Positions 30,258 to 41,375 of a stretch of DNA of 64,000 nucleotides are shown here, one piece after another. The notes under the pieces are model-generated. The model made no database searches, was not told the DNA's origin, and saw only the letters and a program-made list of their open reading frames with translations. The stretch comes from Alteromonas naphthalenivorans. GTDB taxonomy: Bacteria; Pseudomonadota; Gammaproteobacteria; Enterobacterales; Alteromonadaceae. Position numbers and translations under genes: made by a program. Within the stretch, counting starts at the first letter, position 1. Each line of letters opens with the position of its first letter. The DNA lies in assembly GCF_000213655.1 (NCBI RefSeq), contig NC_015554.1:4092001-4156000 (forward strand). Direction: 5' to 3'.

Positions 30258-31259
30258 ATGGAATTTGGTATTACATTTAAAGGCTTTGTTAGCCCAGATC
30301 GTGCCCGTAAATTAGTAAAAATGGCCGAAGAAGCCGGTTTCGATTATTGCTGGTTTTACGATTCACACATTCTTTGGCGCGAGTCTTTCGTGGCAATGGC
30401 TATGTGTATGGAGCACACCACCAAAATGCGCTTTGGCCCCTGTGTGACTAACCCTAACGTACGTGACTGGTCGGTAGCGGCAAGCTTGTACGCCAGCTTG
30501 GCGTTGCAAAGTAATGGCCGTTTCGACATTGGTTTAGGCCGTGGCGATTCTTCCATGCGCGTAATGGGTAAAAAGCCTGCTAACCTAGCCCGCTTAACCG
30601 AATTCACTCACAAAGTGAAAGCCATGGTGCGCGGAGAAGAAGTGATGTACGGCGAATGCGAAAAGCCGGTTAAATTCCCTTGGGCTACAGGCTATGAACT
30701 GCCAGTTTGGGTGGGCGCTTATGGCCCGAAAGCCCTAGCAGTAGCTGGCGAGCATGGCGATGGTGTTATTCTTCAAATCGGCGACCCAGATTTAGTGCAA
30801 TGGTTTGGCCAACAGTGCCAAGACGCAGGCAACAAGGTTGAGCGCGACATGAGCGACTTCAAAGTTCAAGCGGCTGCACCTGCATACTTTGGTGACATGG
30901 AAACCTGTATTGAAAAAACCAAATGGTTCCCTGCCATGGTAGGTAATCACGTGGCTGATATTGTAGAAAAATACGGTACAGATTCAGGCTTAGTACCAAA
31001 AAGCTTAACCGATTATATAGAACAACGTCGTGGCTACGATTATTCAAAACATGGTCAAAGCGATAACCCTTACCTAGACTTTATTACCGACGACATCGTA
31101 AAAAGCTTCTGTGTATTAGGTGAAGCTGAAGATCACATTACTAAAATTCAGGCACTTAAAAATGCCGGAACCACGCAATTTAATATCTATTTAGACAACG
31201 GTGATGAAGAAAATATTATCACCCGTTACGGCAAAGAAGTTATCCCTGCCTTCCGATAA
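30258..31259 (+). CDS. F420-dependent LLM-family oxidoreductase, candidate pyrimidine reductase
   Basis: The 333-residue protein is a luciferase-like TIM barrel of the F420-dependent class, close to what I recall as the TIGR03842 (CPS_4043, Colwellia) family. It starts MEFGITFKGFVSPDRARKLV and has SHILWRESF, RFGPCVTNPNVRDW, the GLGRGDSSMRVMG loop used for cofactor phosphate binding, and PVWVGAYGPKALAVAGEHGDGVIL. GAGG lies before the ATG. It follows the F420 synthesis operon and Fno inside a pyrimidine catabolic locus with no dihydropyrimidine dehydrogenase, so I infer that it reduces uracil/thymine with F420H2. The substrate is unproven; LLM enzymes act on many molecules, including uracil (RutA). 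Confidence 0.85.
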   Translation: MEFGITFKGFVSPDRARKLVKMAEEAGFDYCWFYDSHILWRESFVAMAMCMEHTTKMRFGPCVTNPNVRDWSVAASLYASLALQSNGRFDIGLGRGDSSMRVMGKKPANLARLTEFTHKVKAMVRGEEVMYGECEKPVKFPWATGYELPVWVGAYGPKALAVAGEHGDGVILQIGDPDLVQWFGQQCQDAGNKVERDMSDFKVQAAAPAYFGDMETCIEKTKWFPAMVGNHVADIVEKYGTDSGLVPKSLTDYIEQRRGYDYSKHGQSDNPYLDFITDDIVKSFCVLGEAEDHITKIQALKNAGTTQFNIYLDNGDEENIITRYGKEVIPAFR

Positions 31260-31506
31260 ATTTGGTGACTAGCCAAGGGTGAGTTTCACGTAAATTATTG
31301 TCATTTAATTTGCTTGAAACTTCGCCCTACGCTATCGCTTTTCCTTATAGCCATATCAATAAACCCTTTACCCTAAATCAGTTCCAACACCATAAAAAAC
31401 AAACTTTACCTATATATATTAGCTATTTAAGCACCAACCACCTAATTTCGCTTAAATCACCACATTGTTAATATATTGTAAACTTAGGAAAGTAAGTGCC
31501 ACTTAG

Positions 31507-31522
31507 TTTCATAAATATGAAA
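31507..31522. promoter_or_regulatory. Candidate LysR-regulator operator, site 2
   Basis: TTTCATAAATATGAAA is a perfect palindrome that differs by one spacer base from the site at 22560 beside the LysR gene. It lies 135 bp before the receptor start. Confidence 0.6.
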
Positions 31523-31543
31523 CATGACTTCGACACATGAATA

Positions 31544-31559
31544 TTTACCCCTTGGTAAA
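31544..31559. promoter_or_regulatory. Candidate RutR-like operator, site 4 (TonB receptor)
   Basis: TTTACCCCTTGGTAAA has the same 6-base arms as the cofG and hyuC sites and lies about 98 bp before the receptor start, overlapping a possible -35 element. Confidence 0.7.
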
Positions 31560-31656
31560 ACCCCTTTAGTTTCGTTAGAACAAAAGTTAATCAAATAAAA
31601 AACAAAAAAATACTTCTATGTAGTTTGTAGATGTAACAACAACAAGAAGGGAACAC

Positions 31657-33975
31657 ATGATGAAATCGAAACAGACGCTATGCGCTTTAGCAATCGGATT
31701 AGCACTTCAATCTTCATACACTGCAGCAGCAGATTCGGTGGTACTTGAAAAAATTACGGTTACTTCGCAAAAGCGTGAGCAATACATAAACGACGTAAGT
31801 ATTGCGGTAACGGCATTTAGTGGCGAGCAAATGGAGTCACTAGGTTTTGAAAGCAGCACTGATCTTATTGCGTTTACGCCAGGTGTATCCCTAGCCGGTG
31901 ATATTGGTGGTCAACGTGCCATCTTTAACATTCGCGGTGTTGTACAAAACGATTACGCCGACATTGCTGAAGCTCCTGTTGCGGTATACGTAGATGGCGG
32001 GTACTTAGCCAGTACACAAGCGCAAACATTCGGTTTATTCGATATAGCCCGTGTTGAAATATTAAAAGGCCCACAGGGCACCCTTTTTGGCCGTAACGCC
32101 ACTGGCGGTATGGTAAATACAATTACAGCGAAACCTACTGAAGAAGTGGAAGGTTACGCTGAACTCACTTTCGCTAGCTTCGAACAAAAACGCTTTGAAG
32201 GTGCGGTATCTGGCGCATTAAGCGATAAAGTATCGGGCCGTATCTCTGTGATGGCGAACCATATGGGTAACATCCTTGAGAACGTGTACGAAGATGAAGC
32301 GGCCCCCGACACCCGTGCCGGAAGTATTGGTGGCGGCGAAGACGGTTACAACGACGATACCAAAGCTTTTCGTGCACAGTTAAACTTTGACTTAAGCGCT
32401 AATTCTAACCTTTTGGTTAGTGCAAACTGGGCCGATACCACAAAAAGTGAAGGCCCTTATCAGGTAGTTAATACCACAGAAGTTAAAGACGCTGCTGGTA
32501 ATGTTATTGATGTTATTTACGCCGCTGACGATCCTCTAGGCTGCGACACCATTCAAGCTGGCGCTTGTGTAGACGGTAACTTTAACGGTGATCCGTTGCG
32601 CCCAGTTCAAGGCGGTGACTTTAACGGTAATATCGACCCTGATGGTAGCGGTGAGAAAGTAAATAAAGACTTCGCCTTTGAAGATCAAAACAAAATTAAG
32701 TCACGCGGCCTAGCGGCAACCTATGAATATGATTTTGACGACTTCACCTTTACCTCGGTGACCGACTGGAAAAACTTTACCCGTGTTATCGGCCTAGATT
32801 CAGATCAAACCGCCTCACCAGAATTGATTTTCCAATCAGACGGCGACATTACCCAGTTCAGTGAAGAGTTGCGCGTAAGCGGCAACACTATGAACAGCAA
32901 ATGGGTGGCAGGTTTTTATTACTTAAGCATTGAAACCGACTACCTGCAAGGCCTAGCTGCAAGCCCAACGGGCGGTTATTTAGCCGGCGAAGAGCAAAAC
33001 ACGTTAGCCACCATTGATACCGACTCCTACTCTGTATTCGGGCAAATTGACTACGATTTAACCGACGAACTCGTGCTGGTATCGGGTTTACGTTTAGTAC
33101 GTGAAAATAAGTCGATGGATGGCCAATTGCGTCAAAACGCCAACTTGGTAGACCGTGATATTGAAGTAGATTACGGCATTGATCCATTGGTAGATGTAGC
33201 CATGGATAATGATGAAACCATGTGGTCTGCAAAGCTACAGTTAGATTATAAACCAAACTCAGATACGCTTTTATATGCTGGTATTAACCGAGGCGTAAAA
33301 GCAGGTAACTTCAACGCGCCTTTAGGCGGTAGTTTTAGCACCTACGACGCCGAAGTACTTCTTGCCTATGAAGCGGGCGCAAAGCTAACCCTTATGGACG
33401 GTAAAGCACAGTTAAACAGTAGTATTTTCTACTATGATTACTCTGATTATCAGTCGTTTTCGTGGGTGAATAATGCTGGCGTAGTGTTCAACGAAGACGC
33501 GCAATTTACCGGTGCTGAAGTTGAGCTACTATTAAACCCTATTGATGCACTAGACATCATGTTCGGCGTGTCTTACACCGATGCTGTGGTAGAAGATTTA
33601 GAAGTAGCTTCAGGCGTATTTGTAGACACCACGCCCCCTTACACACCTGAGTGGCAATCATCAGGTTTAGTACGCTACACATGGGATATAGACAGCGGCA
33701 GTGTTGCAGCCCTAGTAAGCGGTTCATACCAGTCAGAAGCTTTCCACAACGCAAGAAACTTTACTGCGCATACCATCGAAAGCCACTTCAAAGCCGATGC
33801 ACGCATTACCTGGACTGACAAAGAAGATTTATGGAGCGTAGCCGCTTATGTAGATAACCTTACCGATTCAGACCACGAATTAATTGGTTTCGACGTATCA
33901 GGCTTCTACGGAAACTCACAAATCTCTTACGCAAAACCACGCACTTACGGCGTTACGGTAAGACGTAATTTCTAA
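31657..33975 (+). CDS. TonB-dependent outer-membrane receptor of the pyrimidine/F420 locus
   Basis: This 772-residue TonB-dependent receptor has a signal peptide (about 1-25, ending TAAA), a TonB-box-like ITVTSQK segment, a plug domain (FNIRGVVQNDY, VEILKGPQGTLFGRNATGGMVN) and a beta barrel ending in the aromatic C-terminus VTVRRNF. It resembles the receptors for small organic nutrients that are common in Alteromonadales more than siderophore receptors. AAGGG precedes tandem ATG codons. Two operators upstream link it to the RutR-like and LysR regulators, so uptake of a pyrimidine, nucleoside or related compound is plausible. The ligand is inferred. Confidence 0.88.
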   Translation: MMKSKQTLCALAIGLALQSSYTAAADSVVLEKITVTSQKREQYINDVSIAVTAFSGEQMESLGFESSTDLIAFTPGVSLAGDIGGQRAIFNIRGVVQNDYADIAEAPVAVYVDGGYLASTQAQTFGLFDIARVEILKGPQGTLFGRNATGGMVNTITAKPTEEVEGYAELTFASFEQKRFEGAVSGALSDKVSGRISVMANHMGNILENVYEDEAAPDTRAGSIGGGEDGYNDDTKAFRAQLNFDLSANSNLLVSANWADTTKSEGPYQVVNTTEVKDAAGNVIDVIYAADDPLGCDTIQAGACVDGNFNGDPLRPVQGGDFNGNIDPDGSGEKVNKDFAFEDQNKIKSRGLAATYEYDFDDFTFTSVTDWKNFTRVIGLDSDQTASPELIFQSDGDITQFSEELRVSGNTMNSKWVAGFYYLSIETDYLQGLAASPTGGYLAGEEQNTLATIDTDSYSVFGQIDYDLTDELVLVSGLRLVRENKSMDGQLRQNANLVDRDIEVDYGIDPLVDVAMDNDETMWSAKLQLDYKPNSDTLLYAGINRGVKAGNFNAPLGGSFSTYDAEVLLAYEAGAKLTLMDGKAQLNSSIFYYDYSDYQSFSWVNNAGVVFNEDAQFTGAEVELLLNPIDALDIMFGVSYTDAVVEDLEVASGVFVDTTPPYTPEWQSSGLVRYTWDIDSGSVAALVSGSYQSEAFHNARNFTAHTIESHFKADARITWTDKEDLWSVAAYVDNLTDSDHELIGFDVSGFYGNSQISYAKPRTYGVTVRRNF

Positions 33976-33991
33976 GAAAGACGGGGCTCAT

Positions 33992-34040
33992 TGAAGTGAC
34001 CCCTAATAGTTGGACTATCCAATTACTGGGGGTCACTTCA
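33992..34040. repeat. 49-bp imperfect palindrome resembling two abutted IS ends
   Basis: TGAAGTGACCCC (33992-34003) is the reverse complement of GGGGTCACTTCA (34029-34040). Homology extends inward: read outside-in, the two arms agree at about 19 of 23 positions. The pattern (TGaagTGACCCC...GTTGGA) is like the terminal inverted repeats of IS3-family (IS150-group) elements, but nothing lies between the arms. It also sits 16 bp after the receptor stop, so as RNA it could act as a 3' hairpin. Confidence 0.5.
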
Positions 34041-34581
34041 GAGTGCGAGGCTTTGGATTTATAATTAAGTTTTGTTTAAATTGCCTAAGACGTTTGATGT
34101 TCCTCTTTATAAGTTCTCCGGCTTTAAAATTGCTTTGCATAGGGGGCAACTGTCTGGATTTAATACAACTCCGCCCTGAGCAACTATTGTAAATGGCACA
34201 GTATCGCATTTCGGGCAAGTATAAACTTGTTAATGTGAATACAACCCAAGCTATTAAACTTAATGTGAATACAGTAATTCCTATGCTCAGCCGTTGTCCC
34301 TCAAAACTGTCCAAGGTAAATAGAAGAGGGAGAAAAACACAACTGCAAACAATGGATATTAAAATCCATTTTTTTCTTCTTCTTTGAAATTCACTAGCAA
34401 TTCCATAAGGCGTCACTTTTACCTGCCTATAATATTTTTCCTCACCATTCGGATCAGTGTATTTAAAAAGGTTATTTGCGACATAAAAGTACCTGTTAAA
34501 CGTATCTACCTCACCAGTATACCCAACAAGATCATTCGAATAAAACCGCCCGATAACAGGTTCATAGTATCGTGCCTGCAT
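34033..34581 (-). pseudogene. Orphan Rhs C-terminal tip fragment, frameshifted
   Basis: The first ~47 residues (QARYYEPVIGRFYSNDLVGY, NRYFYVANNLFKYTDPNGEE) match the conserved end of Rhs core repeats, which normally precede a variable toxin tip. An in-frame TAA lies just before the first ATG, and no upstream Rhs core remains. The tip has two hydrophobic helices (about 69-88 and 97-122). After that the annotated frame looks wrong: the adjacent frame (open from about 34229 to a stop at 34107-34109) encodes two zinc-ribbon-like pairs, CPKC and CPLC. A single indel near 34220-34235 therefore seems to have broken the tip. The end lies inside the 49-bp palindrome. The fragment is probably non-functional. 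Confidence 0.65.
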
Positions 34582-34753
34582 ATAAATTAGTACAATTTAT
34601 AAACCACCAAAAACTTAAGAATGTGTTTTCCCGGGCGAATATATAGCAACATGTCACACCAGTCAATCCTGACATCATTAACCTTGAAAACACCATAAAT
34701 AGTAGGATACAATGGGTTCACCATAGAATAAATTTGTCAGCATTTAAATAGAT

Positions 34754-35377
34754 ATGTCCGTGTCCGCATTGGTTAATAATAGGTTATCTCGTATGCAACG
34801 AGGAACACCATTTACAATAGAGAAATTTTATTCTCTAGGCTCTGTTACGGCTGTCCAAAAGGCAATGAGTAGGCTTACAAAAGAGGGGGAAATTGTTCGA
34901 GTAGCAAAAGGGATCTACTCTCGACCGAAACCACTAGCGGCCCTCCCATCTATTAAAATTACAGCTAAAGCTGAAGATGTTGCTATAACTTGGGCTAAGG
35001 CTAATCACTACAAGATGGTTCCTCAGGGGCTAGAGTCTGCCTACCGATTAGGGCTACAAACTCAAGCTCCATTAAAAACAGTGTTTTGGAGTTCCGGCCC
35101 TTCACGTGTATTTAAAGTAGGGAACGAAGAGGTTCAGATCAAACATACTGCTAATTTCAAACTTAGATGGCAGCATCGGCCTGAAGGAGAGTTGTTACGC
35201 GGTTTAATGTTCGTATCTCCTGAACATACTTCGATGCAACAATTGAGTACAGCTCTCAAACGTCTCAATATTTCACATGAAGAAAAATTGGTAGTGATAA
35301 ACAAACTGCTCAACAACAGCAGCTTAAGGACTTGGAAAAACAAGTTATCTAGCATAAAGCAGACCTTGACATCATGA
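34754..35377 (+). CDS. AbiEi-like antitoxin (DUF6088 family)
   Basis: The 207-residue protein resembles DUF6088/AbiEi antitoxins of type IV toxin-antitoxin systems. It has an N-terminal winged-helix-like DNA-binding region (VQKAMSRLTKEGEIVRVAKGIYSRPKP, about 32-60) followed by an AbiEi-type domain (YKMVPQGLESAYRLGLQTQ). Its last bases overlap the start of the AbiEii-type toxin (ATGA), a typical coupled pair. Base composition is more AT-rich than in flanking operons, consistent with transfer. AbiEi proteins usually repress their own promoter. Confidence 0.8.
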   Translation: MSVSALVNNRLSRMQRGTPFTIEKFYSLGSVTAVQKAMSRLTKEGEIVRVAKGIYSRPKPLAALPSIKITAKAEDVAITWAKANHYKMVPQGLESAYRLGLQTQAPLKTVFWSSGPSRVFKVGNEEVQIKHTANFKLRWQHRPEGELLRGLMFVSPEHTSMQQLSTALKRLNISHEEKLVVINKLLNNSSLRTWKNKLSSIKQTLTS

Positions 35378-36447
35378 ACTTATTTGAACTTTATACCGAT
35401 AATAAAAACTATAAAGATTTAACTGATATATTCACAATTGGCGCACAACAGCACCCAGTCGGCTTACCTGCAAACTTTTTAGAGAAAGACATTTGGGTAA
35501 CGGAGATACTAAGATTACTCTATGATGAGTCATTACTAGGTAATCTATCAGTTGCATTTAAAGGTGGAACCGCTTTAAGTAAATGCTGGAGTGCAATTTC
35601 GCGTTTCTCTGAAGACATCGATCTTTCAATTCACTGGGCTGACTTATCTGGTCTCTCTGAAGAAGATGAATTAAAAGCATGGCAACAAAGCACCACATCA
35701 AAAAGCCAAGCAAAAAAATTCAGAGATAAACAACAAAGTCTATTGGAAGACTGGAGTAATGAATTTTTAGTGGGTCTAAACCAAGAATTGGATAAGTACC
35801 AGATTGAAGGTTTATACGCTGAAATTGAGCCAGGTAGCAGAGGTGAAAAAATAGATATTCACTTCCCACGAACCACTCGTGGCTCGAATGATTACCAGCT
35901 CGATCATGTTTTGTTAGAATTTGGCGGTCGTAACAGAGGAAAACCTACGGAAACTTTGAATGTCGAGACTTATTTATATCAATGTCCAGATTTGAGTAAC
36001 TTGGAATTACCCAGAGCCAATGTTAAAGTTTTCCAACAGGATTACATATTATGGGAAAAACTAACGGCTCTTCATCAATTTTCTACACAAACAAAAGAGC
36101 CAAACCCTGTCAGGTTGGCTCGTCATTGGTATGATGTTGATTGTTTACTACAAAACAAATTTGCAGACCCGCTTGCAACAACTGAGGCTATGCAGGCTGT
36201 TATCGAAATGAAAAAGCACAGGTGGTCCACTCCAGGCGTCGATTTTGAAGCTATTTTAAGCGGTGGATTGCGACTAATTCCTGATGGTGAAAGATTACAC
36301 GCAGTCAATCAAGATCATGTAGAAGCTATCTCTGGAAAAATGTTTTTTACAGTTCCTGATGAGTTTGAGCATATCGTTTCTCGTTTGACCAATGCACAAA
36401 ACTTGTTCAACCAGCATACTAGACAATCAGAAACGACTTCAAAATAA
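35374..36447 (+). CDS. AbiEii/AbiGii family nucleotidyltransferase toxin
   Basis: This 357-residue DUF1814-type nucleotidyltransferase is the toxin half of an AbiE-like type IV system; characterised homologues modify tRNA acceptor ends or use NTPs to arrest growth during phage infection. The catalytic core FKGGTALSKCW followed by SEDIDLSIHW (GG...DxD) is intact at about residues 63-91. It is coupled to the DUF6088 antitoxin through a 4-bp overlap. No transposase or integrase is adjacent, though an Rhs remnant and an IS-like palindrome are. Confidence 0.85.
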   Translation: MNLFELYTDNKNYKDLTDIFTIGAQQHPVGLPANFLEKDIWVTEILRLLYDESLLGNLSVAFKGGTALSKCWSAISRFSEDIDLSIHWADLSGLSEEDELKAWQQSTTSKSQAKKFRDKQQSLLEDWSNEFLVGLNQELDKYQIEGLYAEIEPGSRGEKIDIHFPRTTRGSNDYQLDHVLLEFGGRNRGKPTETLNVETYLYQCPDLSNLELPRANVKVFQQDYILWEKLTALHQFSTQTKEPNPVRLARHWYDVDCLLQNKFADPLATTEAMQAVIEMKKHRWSTPGVDFEAILSGGLRLIPDGERLHAVNQDHVEAISGKMFFTVPDEFEHIVSRLTNAQNLFNQHTRQSETTSK

Positions 36448-36583
36448 TCCACTAGCGCCCTCAGCAGAAGGGTGTGTTGCTTGATAAACTTCAAACAGCT
36501 TTTTACGGCTAACACGCTTCCCCTACCACGCTAAAACAAGGCTTGAAATTTTATTTTCTTTCGCTTTATACTGATTACAGTTA
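36448..36583 (+). other. Intergenic stretch before the thiamine leader
   Basis: This stretch has no supported gene or clear hairpin. It should contain the promoter of the thiamine operon. Confidence 0.4.
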
Positions 36584-36680
36584 CTTGTCGGAGTGCTCAA
36601 CTGAATTAATCCAGTGAGCTGAGACCGCGAAAGCGGGATCCGTTGAACCTGATCAGGCTAATACCTGCGAAGGGAACAAG
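36584..36680 (+). promoter_or_regulatory. TPP riboswitch (THI element)
   Basis: The stretch carries the conserved aptamer cores: GAGTGCTC near 36590, CTGAGA (36619-36624), CCGTTGAACCTGATC (36640-36654), and GCGAAGGGAA (36667-36676). CTTGT (36584-36588) pairs with ACAAG (36676-36680) to close P1. It lies 170 bases before thiC and should switch off the thiamine operon when TPP is abundant. Downstream, GCATGA (36732-36737) can pair with TCATGC (36771-36776), followed by TTTT; this is a possible transcription-terminating expression platform. Confidence 0.93.
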
Positions 36681-36825
36681 AAAGTACAAAGTGGTAAGTC
36701 GTAAATAGTAAAAGTTAAACTATGTGGTATGGCATGAATTTGTCCTTCAGGATTTTGCATGCAATACTGGTCATGCTTTTGCGCCCTTTGTATTCTCTCC
36801 TCCACTCCTGACAAGCATTTTATAA

Positions 36826-40401
<3,576 letters not shown>

Positions 40402-40409
<8 letters not shown>

Positions 40410-41166
40410 TGCACACCTTTCTGCCGATGACATCAGCCGTTACAGTCGCCAGTTGCTGCTTGATGACATTGACGAAGAAGGGCAAGCTCGCCTGAAACAA
40501 GCATACGCTGTTGTTATCGGGCTTGGAGGGCTAGGTACCTTAGTTGCGCGTTACTTGGTGGGTGCAGGTATTGGCAAAGTTTTGCTGGTAGATAACGACA
40601 CTGTTGATAAGAGTAACATCCATCGGCAAGTGCTGTTTAACCAAGAACATATTGGCCAATACAAAACAAAAGCCAGCTATGCCCAGTTGCGCCTAGTAAC
40701 CCCCCACACCCAGATTGAACTAGCCGAAATTCACGCAAATAGCAGTAACTTACCGTTGCTGATAACCGGTGCCCAGTGCGTGCTGGATTGCAGTGACAAC
40801 ATCACTACCCGAAAAGCCATTAATGCCGCTTGTGTTGACCAGCGCAAAGCACTTTTTATTGCTGCCGCCAGCCAGTACAGCTGGCAAGCGATAAACCTGC
40901 AATTGAGTGAAAAAAACAGTGGCTGCTACGCATGCCTACTTGCGCACACAAGGGTACAAGAAGACTGCATCAGTCAAGGTATTTTAGGCCCTGTGGTAGG
41001 CATGGCAGCATGCTTTCAAGCTACCCAAGCCCTGCTGTATATGGCCAACCCCAAGGTAAACATTACGTGGGGGCAATACACCATCATGAATGTGGCCTCC
41101 GCACAGTTTCAATCTTTCTCACTTCCGCCTTACAAACACTGCGAGGTATGCCAATGTCACACATAA
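40402..41166 (+). CDS. thiF: Sulfur-carrier adenylyltransferase ThiF
   Basis: ThiF adenylates the C-terminal glycine of ThiS for sulfur transfer. The 254-residue E1-like protein has the nucleotide motif VIGLGGLGTLVARYLVGAGIG, the DNDTVDKSNIHRQVLF segment, and Cys pairs CYAC and CEVC for zinc. It overlaps thiDE by 8 bp and thiS by 13 bp. Confidence 0.93.
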
Positions 41167-41375
41167 ATATTTCATTAAATGGTGAACAGGCTAACTGTGC
41201 ACCAAATACGTCGGTGTTAGCATTTCTAACAGCCCAAGGCGTAATCCAAGACATAAGCCAAGACGGCACTGCTGTGGCTAAAAACGGCACTATTTTGGCC
41301 AAGCCGCTTTGGGATGAAATCCACTTACAAAACAACGATAAGCTTGATATTTTCACGCTTGTAGCAGGAGGGTAA
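41154..41375 (+). CDS. thiS: Sulfur carrier protein ThiS
   Basis: The 73-residue ubiquitin-like carrier brings thiocarboxylate sulfur to thiazole synthase. The chosen start is ATG 41154 (GAGG 7 bases upstream), inside the end of thiF in another frame. The protein begins MSHINISLNGEQ and ends with the required di-glycine, LVAGG. A longer frame reaching further upstream is only the shadow of thiF. The stop is immediately followed by the thiG start. Confidence 0.93.
   Translation: MSHINISLNGEQANCAPNTSVLAFLTAQGVIQDISQDGTAVAKNGTILAKPLWDEIHLQNNDKLDIFTLVAGG

Larger units (their letters stand above)
31260..31656 (+). other. Promoter region of the TonB-dependent receptor
   Basis: This AT-rich 397-bp gap carries the LysR-type palindrome (31507) and the RutR-like palindrome (31544) 21 bp apart, as described separately. 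A possible -35/-10 pair is TTTACC (31544-31549) and TAGTTT (31567-31572), with 17-bp spacing. No coding sequence is evident. Confidence 0.5.

Noticed and set aside
30258..31259. RutA-type uracil monooxygenase as the identity of the LLM protein
   Set aside because: No rutB-F partners or flavin reductase are present, the neighbours are F420 genes and the hydantoinase-type branch, and the sequence fits the F420-dependent LLM subgroup.
34193..34590. Plus-strand short frames opposite the Rhs remnant
   Set aside because: They lie antisense to recognisable Rhs sequence and encode no known domain.
40932..41375. 147-codon frame ending with ThiS
   Set aside because: Its first half is the out-of-frame shadow of thiF. 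ThiS itself begins at 41154.
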